Source: JAOPZW01 sp963835295 (GTDB lineage Bacteria > Actinomycetota > Thermoleophilia > Solirubrobacterales > Solirubrobacteraceae). From it: a stretch of 64,000 nt of DNA. Position numbers and translations under genes: made by a program. How positions within the stretch are numbered: the stretch's first letter is position 1; the number at the start of each line of letters is the position of its first letter. The stretch is taken from the NCBI GenBank assembly GCA_963835295.1, contig CAWIEX010000011.1, positions 868,001-932,000 on the forward strand, written 5' to 3'. Below are positions 7,491 through 16,277 of the stretch, piece after piece. Under the pieces are notes generated by a model. That model was not told the DNA's origin, searched no databases, and saw nothing but the letters and a program-made list of their open reading frames with translations.

Positions 7491-8195
7491 GTGCGTCGTC
7501 ATATCGCGATCCTGACTGCCGTGCTCTGCGTGGGCGCGTGCGCCGCTGCCGCCAGCGCGTCGGCGGACCCGCCGGCGCTCTTCACGCGGCCCGGCGAGCT
7601 GCTCGGTCACACGCTGCGCTTCCGCGGCACGGTGGGCGTCGAGCAAGCAGGGCGGACGCTGCAGATCCAGCGCCAGGTGACCGGCGGCGCGTGGAGGCAG
7701 ACCGCGTCGGCGACCGTCGCGCGCGACGGCACCTTCCTGGCCCGCTGGCGCACCGACGAGATCGGCAGCTTCGCCGTGCGCGCGCTCCTCGCCGGAACCC
7801 AGGCCCAGGCCGCCGACGCCTTGCCGCTCACCACGAACGTGACCGTCTACCGGCCGGCCCGCGCGACCTGGTTCGGCCCGGGCTTCTACGGCAAGCACAC
7901 CGCGTGCGGCCAGGTCATGAGCCACGCGCTGCTCGGCGTCGCACACCGCACCCTGCCGTGCGGCACGCCCGTCTCCGTCTTCTTCGGCGGCAAGGCGATC
8001 ACCGTGCCGGTCATCGACCGCGGCCCATTCGCCAACGGCGCGCGCTACGACCTCACCTCCGCGGTCGCCCAGGCCGTCGGCATGAGCGAGACGAGCACCA
8101 TCGGCGTCGTGCCCCAGCGCGGCGCCTTCATGGACCCGCCCGTCCCCGCCCCGTCGCCGTTCGCGACGACCGGCGGCGTGACACCGACTCCGTAG
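7491..8195 (+). CDS. RlpA-like double-psi beta-barrel secreted protein
   Basis: 234 residues with a signal peptide (RRHIAILTAVLCVGACAAAA, cleavage near ASASA). A beta-sandwich middle region (RGTVGVEQAGRTLQIQRQV) is followed by a C-terminal RlpA-like domain: ATWFGPGFYGKHTACGQVM, LPCGTPVSVFFGGK, VPVIDRGPFANGARYDLT. The last is the catalytic-site Asp motif of lytic transglycosylase-type double-psi barrels (DRGPF..R.DLS). It probably remodels peptidoglycan outside the membrane. The start is GTG at 7491, placed by GAGGAC about 11 bp upstream. Expression should be controlled by the c-di-AMP riboswitch in its leader, linking wall turnover to this second messenger. Confidence 0.88.
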   Translation: MRRHIAILTAVLCVGACAAAASASADPPALFTRPGELLGHTLRFRGTVGVEQAGRTLQIQRQVTGGAWRQTASATVARDGTFLARWRTDEIGSFAVRALLAGTQAQAADALPLTTNVTVYRPARATWFGPGFYGKHTACGQVMSHALLGVAHRTLPCGTPVSVFFGGKAITVPVIDRGPFANGARYDLTSAVAQAVGMSETSTIGVVPQRGAFMDPPVPAPSPFATTGGVTPTP

Positions 8196-8638
8196 CGCTC
8201 CTCCGCGCGGCGCTTTGGGCGCTGCGCGGCGCTCACTGCTGCATCGAGGGAAGGCGAGCGGGCGGCGGTCGCAGCGCCCGCGGCCGTCCTCGGCGGCCAG
8301 CCGTCCTGCTTGGAGGTCGTCCTGCGACCGCGCGGCAGGACAGCTCCGTCCGCAGGCGCCCGCCGCGCCGGCGCGGAGTCCCTGCACGATTCGTGCGTGT
8401 CTGGCAACACCTCCGCCGGCGGCCCGAGGGGGTGGGCTCCCTGAACGGCGATAGTCGCCGTCAAGAGAGCCCACCCCCTCGGGCGTCTCCAAGACCTGTT
8501 GCGCAACACGCGCGATCGCGCCCGACAACACGCTCGCGTCTGAGGACGACGACGCGCTCCCCGAACCGGCCCACCTGCCTTCTCCTCGGTGATGCTGTTC
8601 GGCGCCGCGCAGCACGCAAGGCGCGAGCGGAGACAGCC
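8196..8638. other. 443-bp gap between convergent genes
   Basis: No convincing gene on either strand. The only clear structure is the long palindrome at 8422-8484. The rest is GC-rich with short scattered inverted repeats. It does not resemble the repeat family found at 48-58 kb. Confidence 0.5.
8422..8484. terminator. 63-bp palindrome, probable bidirectional terminator
   Basis: Two perfect 18-bp arms (8422-8439 and 8467-8484, core CCGAGGGGGTGGGCTC) enclose a second stem (ACGGCGA / TCGCCGT around TAG). It lies between two convergent genes, where a factor-independent bidirectional terminator is expected, but there are no T-runs. It could also be a REP-type element; no second copy was noticed in the window. 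Confidence 0.55.
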
Positions 8639-9697
8639 TCAGGCGATGGGCACCCCCGCCGCCCGCGCGGCGTAGAGCGACTCGTCGGCCCGCGCCGTGA
8701 GCTCGTCGCGGTCGGCGCCGCCGGCCGGGCTCGCCGCCAGCCCGATCGACACGCTCAGGGCCGCGCCCCGCAGCGGGGGCACGGCGGCGACCGCGTCCGC
8801 GAGCCGCTCGGCCAGCGCGCGCGCGCCGGTGGCGCCGAGGTCGGCGGCGACGATCCACAGGCGCCCGCCCTCCTCGCGGCCCAGCACGTCGCCGGGGCGC
8901 AGCTCGTCGCGGACCGCGCGCTCGACCTGCGCGAGCGCCTCGGCGGCGCCCGGCGCATCGGCGGCGGCGAGCCGCGGCGCGTCGTCGACCTCGACCGCGA
9001 GCAGCGCGAACGGGCGCGCGCCGGCGGCCAGGCGCTCGACGGCCGCCTCCCAGTCGCCGCGCGCGTCGCGGACGCGAAAGCTCGCGACGTCGTGGTCGCC
9101 CGAGGTCGGAGCGACCTCCGCGGGCGGAGCCTCGGCGCGGGGGGAAGCCGTCGCCCCGGGCGGGGCCGCCACGCGAAGCGGAGCGACCGCGCCAGGCGAA
9201 GCGACCGCGCCGGGGGAAGCCGTCGCGCCGGCCGGACCAGCGGCGCCGAGCGTCGCGGCCGCCACCGCGTCGCAGACGAGAGCCAGGCGCTCGGCCAGGG
9301 CAGCGGTGGTCGGCCCGTCGAGCGGCGCCATGGTCATCGTCAGCGCCTCCCAGAGCGCGGCGCGTAGCGCGGCGACCGCGGCCACGGCGCCCGCCGGCCC
9401 GCCCGCGCCCGCCAGCTCACCGGCGCGGGCGGCGAGGCCGGCGAGGTCGCCGCCGCTCTCCAGCCGGCGCAGCTCGGCCTCGGAGCCGACCGCGCGCAGG
9501 ACCGCCGCGCACAGCGCGGGAGCGTCGCGCGCGAGGTCGGGGACCGGCAGCGCGGGGGCGTCGCGCAGCGGCCGCGCGGAGACGAGCGCGAGCAGCCAGC
9601 CCTTGGCCGGCGCCTGGCCGTCCGCGAGCGCTGCGGGCGGCACGTCGGCGACCGGATGTGGCCGCCGAGGGCCGAACGGGGCCTCGGGCATCGCCAC
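8639..9697 (-). CDS. Degenerate GGDEF-domain protein
   Basis: 352 residues. The first ~140 are Ala/Leu-rich and helical, then a low-complexity linker rich in A, P, S and T (repeats like ATASPGAVASPGAV), then a C-terminal domain with the GGDEF fold: FALLAVEVDDAPRL, VLGREEGGRLWIVAADL, LSVSIGLAASPAGG, ADESLYAARAAG. The signature GGDEF loop is replaced by EEGGR, so diguanylate cyclase activity is unlikely; it may bind GTP or c-di-GMP or act as a scaffold. Two starts two codons apart are possible. It is convergent with rlpA and divergent from moeA, with about 40 bp between. Confidence 0.75.
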   Translation of the reverse strand: MAMPEAPFGPRRPHPVADVPPAALADGQAPAKGWLLALVSARPLRDAPALPVPDLARDAPALCAAVLRAVGSEAELRRLESGGDLAGLAARAGELAGAGGPAGAVAAVAALRAALWEALTMTMAPLDGPTTAALAERLALVCDAVAAATLGAAGPAGATASPGAVASPGAVAPLRVAAPPGATASPRAEAPPAEVAPTSGDHDVASFRVRDARGDWEAAVERLAAGARPFALLAVEVDDAPRLAAADAPGAAEALAQVERAVRDELRPGDVLGREEGGRLWIVAADLGATGARALAERLADAVAAVPPLRGAALSVSIGLAASPAGGADRDELTARADESLYAARAAGVPIA

Positions 9698-9739
9698 CCT
9701 GGATACCAGCCACGGCCGACGGCAGCGATGATCTGACCC

Positions 9740-10911
9740 ATGGCCCTCACGATCGACGAGGCGCGGGCGAAGGTGCTCGCCGCCGTGCGCCCGCTGCCCT
9801 CCGAGGACGTCGCCGTCCAGGACGCGCTCGGGCGCGTGCTGGCCGAGGACGTCGTCGCCGAGCGCGACGTGCCCTCCTTCGCCAACAGCGCGATGGACGG
9901 CTTCGCCGTGCGCTCGGGCCCCGAGGGCGCGCCCTGCGCATCGTCGGCGAGTCGCGCGCCGGCGCTCCTGCCAGCGTCAGCTTGGACGAAGGCGAGGCGA
10001 TCCGCATCTCGACCGGCGCCGCGGTGCCCGACGGCGCCGACGCCGTGCTGCAGGTCGAGCTCGTGACCCTGGACGGCGACATGCTGACGCTCGACGACGA
10101 CGTGGCGCCGGGGCGCAACCTGCGCCCCGCGGGCGACGACGTCAAGGCCGGCGAGACGGTCGTCACCGCCGGCACCCGCATGGGCGCGGCCGAGATCGGC
10201 ATCGCGGTCGTGGCCGGCCGCGGGACGGTCAAGTGCACCCGCCGCCCCCGCGTGGCCATCCTGGCCACCGGCGACGAGCTCGTCGCGCCCGGCGGCCCCC
10301 TCGGCCCCGGCCAGCTGCACAACTCCAACGGCGCCACCCTCGCCGCGCTGGCCACCCAGGCCGGTGCGCGCGTGCTGCGCACCGACACCGTGGGCGACAC
10401 CGAGGAGGCCACGCGCGCGGCCATCGGCGCCGCCCTCGAGGAGGCCGACGTGCTCGTGCTCTCGGGCGGCGTCTCGGTCGGCCCCCACGATCACGTCAAG
10501 CCCGCGCTGCAGGCCCTCGGCGTCGACGAGGTCTTCTGGCGCGTCGCGCTGCGACCGGGACGGCCGACGTGGTTCGGCACCCGCGGCGACGCGCTCGTCT
10601 TCGGCCTCCCCGGCAACCCGGTCTCGGCGATGGTCACTTTCATGCTCTTCGTGCGCCCGGCGCTCGGCGCGATGCAGGGCGCCCCGCACGAGCCCGAGCG
10701 CGTCATCAGCCACCTCGACGCGGCCATCCCGCGCCACCCCGACCGCGCCGAGTGCGTGCGCGTGACCCTGCACGACGGCTTCGCGACGCCGACCGGCCCT
10801 CAGGGCTCGCACCAGCTCAGCTCGATGCTCGGCGCCGACGGCTTCGCGATCGTGACCGCCGGCGAAGGCTCGGCGCTGCCCGGCGACCAGGTCGTCGTCG
10901 AGCTCGTCTAG
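9740..10911 (+). CDS. moeA: Molybdopterin molybdenumtransferase MoeA (apparent frameshift)
   Basis: MoeA inserts molybdate into adenylylated molybdopterin. The first ~60 residues (MALTIDEARAKVLAAV to SFANSAMDGFAVRSG) are in one frame; the rest (LRIVGESRAGAP, ISTGAAVPDGADAV, then the MoCF domain VAILATGDELV, LSGGVSVGPHDHVK, VFGLPGNPVSAMV) is in the frame one base earlier. The break is near 9920-9945 in TCGGGCCCCGAGGG; adding one G there restores a ~390-residue protein of normal length. It is either a disabled gene or a sequencing deletion; no slippery signal explains it. A Mo hydroxylase at 58-60 kb would need this function. The stop overlaps the convergent MerR gene. Confidence 0.88.
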
Positions 10912-11756
10912 CGCCCGTCCTCGACGTAGGCCAGCATCCGGTTGGTCAGCGCCGTGAGCGCGGGCGCCGGCTGCTCCATGGCCAGGGGGCGATCGGCCAG
11001 CAGCTCCTCGAGCCGGTGGCCATAGGCGGGGTCGACGTTCCCGGCCAGGCGCGCCGCCGCCTGCGCCGCGCGGCGCGTCGCCTGCGGATCGATGGTCCAG
11101 ATCGCCTCGAAGCGCCGATCGAGGTCTTCGGGGCCCTCGGGCTCGATCGCGCCGGGCTGCTCCCAGGCCAGCAGGCACGCCGCGTAGCCGGGGGCGTCGA
11201 CGATGACCGCCCACTCGTTGGCCAGCGCCTCGCCCTCGGCGATCGGCACCTCGACCGGGGCACCCGACGTCCGGCGCAGCGTCGCGAAGTCGGCGAACAC
11301 CGTGGCCGCGTCGGCGTGGCGGGCCATCCGGCGCCAGCGCGGCTCGAGCGCGCGATAGAAGCGCTCGCGCTGGAAGGCGCCGAAGAGCACCGGCGCGGCG
11401 GCGCGCGCCAGCAGTTCGTGCTCGATCGCGCGCGACAGGGCGATCAGCGTCGACTTGCGCAGGACCTGCGCACGGGCGCCGTGGTCGGTCGCCGCCACCG
11501 CGGCGAAGATCGACGGGTGGTCCGACGTCGCCCCGGTCTCGCGGGCGCGCTCGAGCGCGGCGCCCACCGACAGCCCGCGCTGGCGGTGCCCCCGCGCGCG
11601 GCGCAGCGTCTGGACGTCCTCGGGCTCGTAACGCCGGTAGCCCGAGGCGGTGCGCCGCGGCGCGGGGAAGCCGAAGCGCTGCTCCCACATGCGGATCGTC
11701 CCGGGCGCCAGCCCGGTCTGCTCGGCGACCTCCTTGATGCTCAGCCCGTCTGCCAT
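10908..11756 (-). CDS. MerR-family regulator with DICT sensory domain
   Basis: 282 residues. The N-terminal MerR winged helix-turn-helix reads LSIKEVAEQTGLAPGTIRMW, then EQRFGFPAPRRTASGYRRY (residues about 5-43). The C-terminal region, with AIEHELLARAAAPVLFGAFQ and RERFYRALEPRWRRMARHA, matches the DICT domain that accompanies GGDEF and two-component proteins and is thought to sense light or redox signals. The ATG at 11756 is preferred to starts 12 and 8 codons upstream because it directly precedes the HTH. Its targets are unknown; the divergent NAD-binding protein gene (79 bp away) is a natural candidate. Confidence 0.85.
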   Translation of the reverse strand: MADGLSIKEVAEQTGLAPGTIRMWEQRFGFPAPRRTASGYRRYEPEDVQTLRRARGHRQRGLSVGAALERARETGATSDHPSIFAAVAATDHGARAQVLRKSTLIALSRAIEHELLARAAAPVLFGAFQRERFYRALEPRWRRMARHADAATVFADFATLRRTSGAPVEVPIAEGEALANEWAVIVDAPGYAACLLAWEQPGAIEPEGPEDLDRRFEAIWTIDPQATRRAAQAAARLAGNVDPAYGHRLEELLADRPLAMEQPAPALTALTNRMLAYVEDGR

Positions 11757-11835
11757 CGATCCGCCCATCGTGACCGGTACGCACGACGACACCGGCGAGG
11801 CTCATCCGCGGCGCCCCGGGGTACGTAAGCAGAGG

Positions 11836-12720
11836 GTGCCCAGGGTCCTCATCGCCGGGGCCACCGGCTACGTCGGCGGCCATCTCGTGCCCGCGCTGCT
11901 GCAACGCGGGCTGCAGGTGCGCTGCCTCGCGCGCGACCCCAGCCGCGCCGCGCTGCCCGCGCAGGCCGAGGTCGTCGAGGGCGACGTCCTGCAAGAGCGT
12001 ACCCTGCCACCAGCGCTCGAGGGGATCGACGTCGCCTACTACCTCGTGCACTCCATGGGCGGCGGCCATGGCGCCTTCGCGCAGCGCGACCGCGCCGGGG
12101 CGCAGGCCTTCGCGCGGGCCGCGAGCGCCGCCGGTGTGCGGCGCGTCGTCTACCTCGGCGGCCTGGAGGGCGGCGACTCCGAGCACCTGCGCAGCCGCGA
12201 GGAGGTCGCGCGCATCCTGGCCGCCGCGGTGCCGGACACCGTCCACGCGCGGGCGGCGATGGTCATCGGCGCAGGCAGCGCCTCCTTCCTCATCCTGCGC
12301 CACCTGGTCGAGCGCCTGCCGGTGATGATCTGCCCGCGCTGGATCGACACGCGCACGCAGCCCATCGCCATCCGCGACGTGGTCGCCGCGCTCGCCACGC
12401 TCGCGATCGAGGACGCGCCGAGCGAGGTCCAGCTCGGCGGCGCCGACGTCCTCAGCTACCGCGAGATGATGCGTCGCTTCGCCGTCGCGGCCGGGCGCCG
12501 GGCGCCGCTGGTCGTGCGCGTGCCCGTCCTCACGCCGCGCCTGTCGTCGTACTGGCTGGGCCTCGTGACCCCGGTCGACACCGGCGTCGCGCGCCCGCTG
12601 GTGCAGGGGCTGAGCGCCGAGATGCTCGTGCGCACCGCCCCGCCGGCCGGGATCAACGACGCGCCGCTGGGGTTCGACGACGCCGTACGAGAGGCCTTGG
12701 CCGAAGACCGTCCTGGGTAG
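11836..12720 (+). CDS. NAD(P)-binding Rossmann protein, atypical SDR / NmrA-like
   Basis: 294 residues. VLIAGATGYVGGHLVPALLQ at the N-terminus is the GATGxxG dinucleotide motif of atypical short-chain dehydrogenases (NmrA, complex I NDUFA9-like). VRCLARDPSR, VEGDVLQ and VVYLGGLEGG are typical of the family that acts as redox sensors or nucleoside-sugar epimerase-like enzymes; the catalytic YxxxK is not obvious. The start is taken as the GTG at 11836, with AGAGG immediately before it, which is tight; a leaderless transcript is possible. It lies divergent from the MerR-DICT regulator and 9 bp from the next gene, so the two downstream genes are probably an operon. Confidence 0.8.
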   Translation: MPRVLIAGATGYVGGHLVPALLQRGLQVRCLARDPSRAALPAQAEVVEGDVLQERTLPPALEGIDVAYYLVHSMGGGHGAFAQRDRAGAQAFARAASAAGVRRVVYLGGLEGGDSEHLRSREEVARILAAAVPDTVHARAAMVIGAGSASFLILRHLVERLPVMICPRWIDTRTQPIAIRDVVAALATLAIEDAPSEVQLGGADVLSYREMMRRFAVAAGRRAPLVVRVPVLTPRLSSYWLGLVTPVDTGVARPLVQGLSAEMLVRTAPPAGINDAPLGFDDAVREALAEDRPG

Positions 12721-12729
12721 GCTCCTGCC

Positions 12730-13470
12730 GTGCCCGCCGTCATCGTCGTCGTGGCCGCGCTGCTGGCCGCCGCCGTTGTGGCGCTGCGCAAGGCGTTCGT
12801 CCAGGGGCTTCCCGAGTGGCTGCGGATCGTGCGCGACGTCGACGACGCGACCGAGATCGACCGCTCGACCGGCGCGGTGCGCTCGGTGCAGTCGGCCGAG
12901 GTCGTGCTGCCCGCCGAGCGCGTCGACGCGATGTGGTCGGCGGAGTACCTCGAGCGCCTCGCGCGCACGTATTGGCGCTTCCTCACCCGCGCGACGCTCG
13001 GCCTCATCCGCGTCTACTACACCGAGGGCGAGCGCTACGTCTGCCTGCTCTTCCGGCCACTGAAGCTCCTCACCTTCCAGGCGCCCGAGTACGAGATGGA
13101 CGACCGGCGGGGCGTCGTGCGCTGGCGCATCGAGCGCGGGCTGCTCGTGGCCCGCCGCGGCCGCGGTGGCGACGGCTACCTGGAGATCGACGTCGAGCGG
13201 CGCCCGGGCGTGCAGCCCGGCACGGTCAACGTCGCCGTCGAGGTCGCGGTGACCAACTTCTACCCCGCCATCGCCTCGCGCCTGAGCCGCTTCGTCTACA
13301 CGAACACGCAGTCGCGCATCCACGTGATCGTCACCCACGGCTTCCTGCGCTCGCTGGCCCGCCTGGACTTCGAGCCCTCGCGAGTCGGGCGCTTCGTGTC
13401 GGCAGACAACGTGGGCGACCCGTCGGCCCCACCGCCGAGCGAGCGCACCGACACGTCGCTGGCCTCGTGA
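12730..13470 (+). CDS. Membrane-anchored protein of unknown function
   Basis: 246 residues; not recognised. An N-terminal hydrophobic segment (PAVIVVVAALLAAAVVAL) could be a signal anchor. The rest is soluble, with AEYLERLARTYWRFLTRATL, RVYYTEGERYVCLLFRPLKL, and a beta-rich block (GVVRWRIERGLLVARRGRGG, NVAVEVAVTNFYPAIA). The C-terminus ends in a disordered Pro/Ser/Thr tail. It looks like a conserved lineage-specific protein. The start is GTG. The gene follows the NAD-binding protein gene at 9 bp and precedes a secreted protein gene. Confidence 0.65.
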   Translation: MPAVIVVVAALLAAAVVALRKAFVQGLPEWLRIVRDVDDATEIDRSTGAVRSVQSAEVVLPAERVDAMWSAEYLERLARTYWRFLTRATLGLIRVYYTEGERYVCLLFRPLKLLTFQAPEYEMDDRRGVVRWRIERGLLVARRGRGGDGYLEIDVERRPGVQPGTVNVAVEVAVTNFYPAIASRLSRFVYTNTQSRIHVIVTHGFLRSLARLDFEPSRVGRFVSADNVGDPSAPPPSERTDTSLAS

Positions 13471-13499
13471 CCTTCGCGGCCCGACGGCGTTCTGAGGCC

Positions 13500-14390
13500 A
13501 TGCGCACCCCGACCGTCCTCCTGCTCGCCGCCGCCCTGCTGGCGACCGGCGCCACCGCTGCCGGCGCCGACACCCTCGTCGCGGCGGCCCCCGGGGCGCG
13601 CAACCTGGCCGCCAACGGCGGCTATCAGGCGTGGGCGGCCCCGGCCGCCGGCGGTCGCTGGCGGCTGACCGTCCGCGCGCCCGACGGCTCGGTGAGCACG
13701 CCGCCGATCGCCGACTTCGGCGCGCCCCCGCGCCCGCAGATCGGCTCGACGCAGTTCGCCGCGTCCGGCCGGCGCCTGCTGGCCGTCTACTCGCGCTGCC
13801 AGGGCGCGTCGGCCACCGCGGGCTGCGACGTCTACGCCTACGACCTGGCCGCCGGCACCGAGCAGAAGATCCCCCAGCTGGCCTCGAGGACCTACAGCGA
13901 GACCGCGCCGAGCATCGAGCTCGGCCGCCTGGCCTTCGTGCGCCGCGGCGGCGGCCCCCGGCCCGGCGTCTACTACTGGGCGCTCGGCTCGTCGAGCGCT
14001 CCGAGGCGGCTGACCAGCACGCTGGCGCGCGAGACCGCCACCAACAGCACGCGGGTCGCGTACACCTACAACTCGAGCCGCGGCGGCGGGCTGGCCATTC
14101 GCCTCCTGTCCGGCCACGGCGGCGTCCTGGTCCCGGTCTCGCGCCAGCCCGCCGTCCCGCGCAGCCCGCTGCTGACGCGCTACAACGCCGCCTGGCTGCT
14201 GGCTGACGGCCACGTGCAGGCCACCCGGCGCTTCGCCGGCTCGGGCGGCCCGTTCACGCTGACCGTGGTCGACGCCAACCGCGCGCTGCCGGCGACGACC
14301 GACAGCCTCGGCCTCAAGAGCGATCGCACGTTCGCGCCGTTCTACCTGGACGCCGAGGGCGTCAAGCTCGCCGACCCGGCGCTCTTCTAG
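13500..14390 (+). CDS. Secreted protein, beta-propeller-like
   Basis: 296 residues with a Sec signal (RTPTVLLLAAALLATGATAA, cleavage near AGA). The mature part has repeated strand-turn units such as VYSRCQGASATAGCDVYAYD, IELGRLAFVRRG and STRVAYTYNSSRGG, reminiscent of a TolB-like propeller in which each blade reports a value; one Cys pair (RCQ...GC) may form a disulfide. No catalytic motif is visible. I cannot name the family. The stop codon overlaps the stop of glpX on the other strand. Confidence 0.65.
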   Translation: MRTPTVLLLAAALLATGATAAGADTLVAAAPGARNLAANGGYQAWAAPAAGGRWRLTVRAPDGSVSTPPIADFGAPPRPQIGSTQFAASGRRLLAVYSRCQGASATAGCDVYAYDLAAGTEQKIPQLASRTYSETAPSIELGRLAFVRRGGGPRPGVYYWALGSSSAPRRLTSTLARETATNSTRVAYTYNSSRGGGLAIRLLSGHGGVLVPVSRQPAVPRSPLLTRYNAAWLLADGHVQATRRFAGSGGPFTLTVVDANRALPATTDSLGLKSDRTFAPFYLDAEGVKLADPALF

Positions 14391-15385
14391 CCGTAGCGCT
14401 CGCCGATGTAGGCGCGCAGCTTCGGCCGGTTGTGGCGCGCGCTGACGCGGCGCACGGTCCCGGTCCGCGCCCGCATGACGATCGACTCCGTGGTCGCCGT
14501 GCTGCCCTCGTAGCGCACGCCCTGCAGCACGTCGCCGTCGGTCACGCCGGTGGCGGAGAAGAAGCAGTCGTCGCTGGTGACGAGCTCGTCCTGGTTGAGC
14601 ACGCGATCGAGGTCGTAGCCGGCGTCGATCGCCGCCTGGCGCTCGCCGTCGTCGCGCGGCCAGAGCCGCCCGATGAAGGCGCCGCCGAAGGCCTTGATGG
14701 CCGCGGCCGAGATGACGCCCTCCGGCGTGCCGCCGATGCCCCAGAGCAGGCTCACGGGCGAGCGGTCGGAGACCGAGAGCAGCGAGGCGCTGACGTCGCC
14801 GTCGGTGATGAGGCGCACGCGCGCGCCCGCGTCGCGGATGGCGACTATGCCCTCCTCGTGGCGCGGGCGGTCGAGGACGACGACCATGATGTCGCGGATG
14901 TCGCAGGCGCGGCGCTCGGCGACGAGGCCCAGCGTCTCGCCCAGCGGGCGGTCCAGCGAGAGCAGGTCGCCGACGTCGCTGCCGCCGGCCATCTTCTCCA
15001 TGTAGACGCACGGCCCGGGGTCGAACATCGTCCCCCGCGGGCTCAGCGCGATGACGGCCAGGGCGCTGGGGCGCCCCTGCGCGGCCAGCCGCGTGCCCTC
15101 GAGCGGATCGACGGCGATGTCGACCTCGGGCGGGCTGCCGTCGCCGATGCTCTCGCCGTTGTAGAGCATCGGCGCCTCGTCCTTCTCGCCCTCGCCGATG
15201 ACGACGATGCCGTCCATGTGCACGGTCTCGAGGACGACGCGCATGGCGTCGACCGCGGCCTGGTCGGCGGCCTCCTTGTCGCCCATCCCGATCATGCGCG
15301 CGGCGGCGAGCGCGGCGGCCTCGGTCACGCGCACGAGCTCGAGCGCGAGGTTGCGGTCGGGGCGGGTGGGATTCGCGTCGGGCAT
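14387..15385 (-). CDS. glpX: Class II fructose-1,6-bisphosphatase GlpX
   Basis: 332 residues, the normal GlpX length. Metal- and substrate-binding motifs are clear: IVVIGEGEKDEAPMLYNGE (residues about 60-78) and DIAVDPLEGTRLAAQG; later LRLI-type TDGDVSASL and LLWGIGGTPEGVISAAAIK. It hydrolyses fructose 1,6-bisphosphate to fructose 6-phosphate in gluconeogenesis and is the only FBPase type in many Actinobacteria. The ATG at 15385 starts MPDANPTRPDRNLALELVRV, as in homologues; the 36-residue upstream extension is not family-like. It feeds hexose phosphate to the pentose phosphate enzymes encoded elsewhere in the window. Confidence 0.93.
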   Translation of the reverse strand: MPDANPTRPDRNLALELVRVTEAAALAAARMIGMGDKEAADQAAVDAMRVVLETVHMDGIVVIGEGEKDEAPMLYNGESIGDGSPPEVDIAVDPLEGTRLAAQGRPSALAVIALSPRGTMFDPGPCVYMEKMAGGSDVGDLLSLDRPLGETLGLVAERRACDIRDIMVVVLDRPRHEEGIVAIRDAGARVRLITDGDVSASLLSVSDRSPVSLLWGIGGTPEGVISAAAIKAFGGAFIGRLWPRDDGERQAAIDAGYDLDRVLNQDELVTSDDCFFSATGVTDGDVLQGVRYEGSTATTESIVMRARTGTVRRVSARHNRPKLRAYIGERYG

Positions 15386-15393
15386 ATGTGCTC

Positions 15394-15849
15394 CTAGATC
15401 GTTCCCGGGGGCTTGCGGGCGCGCTCGTGCTCGGAGGAGCGCATGGCCGACGCGGCGGTCATCACGAGCGCCGCGAGCAGGGCCAGGAACCACCCGTACT
15501 TCACCGAGATGGCGGCCGAGGGCTCGCCGGGGCGGTCGATCACGCCGTTATAGAAGATCAGGCCGAGCGCCGCGATCGAGGAGACCATCGTCATCTCCCC
15601 GCGCGCCCACGAGAGCTTGGTGTCGGTGGCGATGATGTAGGCCAGGATGAACGGCGCCACCGAGGCGGCCAGCATCAGCCAGCGCAGGATCGGATGGACG
15701 TCCCAGCACGACTGGTCCCCGCGGGCGCCGTCGATCCGCGCGAAGCGGTTGTCGGGATCGGTGCCGTACCAGGGCAGGAACACGCTCAGAGCCAGCAGCG
15801 CGCCGCCGGCCATCCCCAGGAGCTCGTTGCGATGCAGGCGCCCGCCCAA
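15394..15849 (-). CDS. Four-helix membrane protein of unknown function
   Basis: 151 residues. Hydrophobic segments at about residues 11-27 (LGMAGGALLALSVFLPWYG), 55-75 (LRWLMLAASVAPFILAYIIA), 85-103 (TMVSSIAALGLIFYNGVI) and 117-135 (YGWFLALLAALVMTAASAM) predict four transmembrane helices, with a DGARGDQSCWDVHPI loop outside. No family is recognised; similar small proteins with an FLPWY motif are common in Actinobacteria. The gene ends 8 bp before glpX on the same strand, so co-transcription is likely. Confidence 0.7.
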   Translation of the reverse strand: MGGRLHRNELLGMAGGALLALSVFLPWYGTDPDNRFARIDGARGDQSCWDVHPILRWLMLAASVAPFILAYIIATDTKLSWARGEMTMVSSIAALGLIFYNGVIDRPGEPSAAISVKYGWFLALLAALVMTAASAMRSSEHERARKPPGTI

Positions 15850-15862
15850 TGCGCCCGCGACC

Positions 15863-16267
15863 CTACACCGAACGTGCCAGCACCAGCAGGGCGTCGAGCT
15901 CCCACGGGCCCTGCGCCGTCAGCCGCAGGTGCAGGCCGTCGCGTTCCCACGCCAGCTCGGTCACCGGGCGCAGCGACGGCTGCGCTTCGCCCAGCGCCGC
16001 CGTGCGCACGGCGATCCCGTCCGCGTCCCCAGCCTCGTGCGCATCGGGCAGGTCGCGGTCCGGCGCGGGCTCCAAGCCGGCGTAGAGCGCCAGGCGCCCC
16101 GGCGCGCCGGGGCGGGTGTCGTCGAGGTTCCAGGCGACCTCCACCCCACGCTCGCCGACTTGGACCACGTCGACCCACCGCGCGAGCGGAAGAGCCCCCG
16201 AGGGGAGCGGGAACGGCCGGCCGAGCACGGCGTCGGCCTCCGCGATCCCCTCGAGCGGCTCGTGCAT
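15863..16267 (-). CDS. Hypothetical protein
   Basis: 134 residues: MHEPLEGIAEADAVLGRPFP at the start, then WVDVVQVGERGVEVAWNLDD and VTELAWERDGLHLRLTAQGP near the end. It seems a small beta-rich cytoplasmic protein without signal or membrane segment. No family is recognised. The ATG at 16267 is chosen because upstream sequence in this frame belongs to the efflux pump gene in another frame. It lies between the pump and the membrane protein on the same strand, so it may be part of one transcript. Confidence 0.55.
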   Translation of the reverse strand: MHEPLEGIAEADAVLGRPFPLPSGALPLARWVDVVQVGERGVEVAWNLDDTRPGAPGRLALYAGLEPAPDRDLPDAHEAGDADGIAVRTAALGEAQPSLRPVTELAWERDGLHLRLTAQGPWELDALLVLARSV

Positions 16268-16277
16268 CCCGCGGACC

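Noticed and set aside
9740..10066. Programmed frameshift in moeA
   Set aside because: No slippery heptamer or downstream structure is evident and MoeA is not known to use recoding; mutation or sequencing error is simpler.
9340..13338. 1332-codon open frame on the minus strand
   Set aside because: It runs antisense through moeA, the MerR gene, the NAD-binding gene and part of others; Arg/Ala/Gly-rich composition is the shadow of GC-rich codon use.
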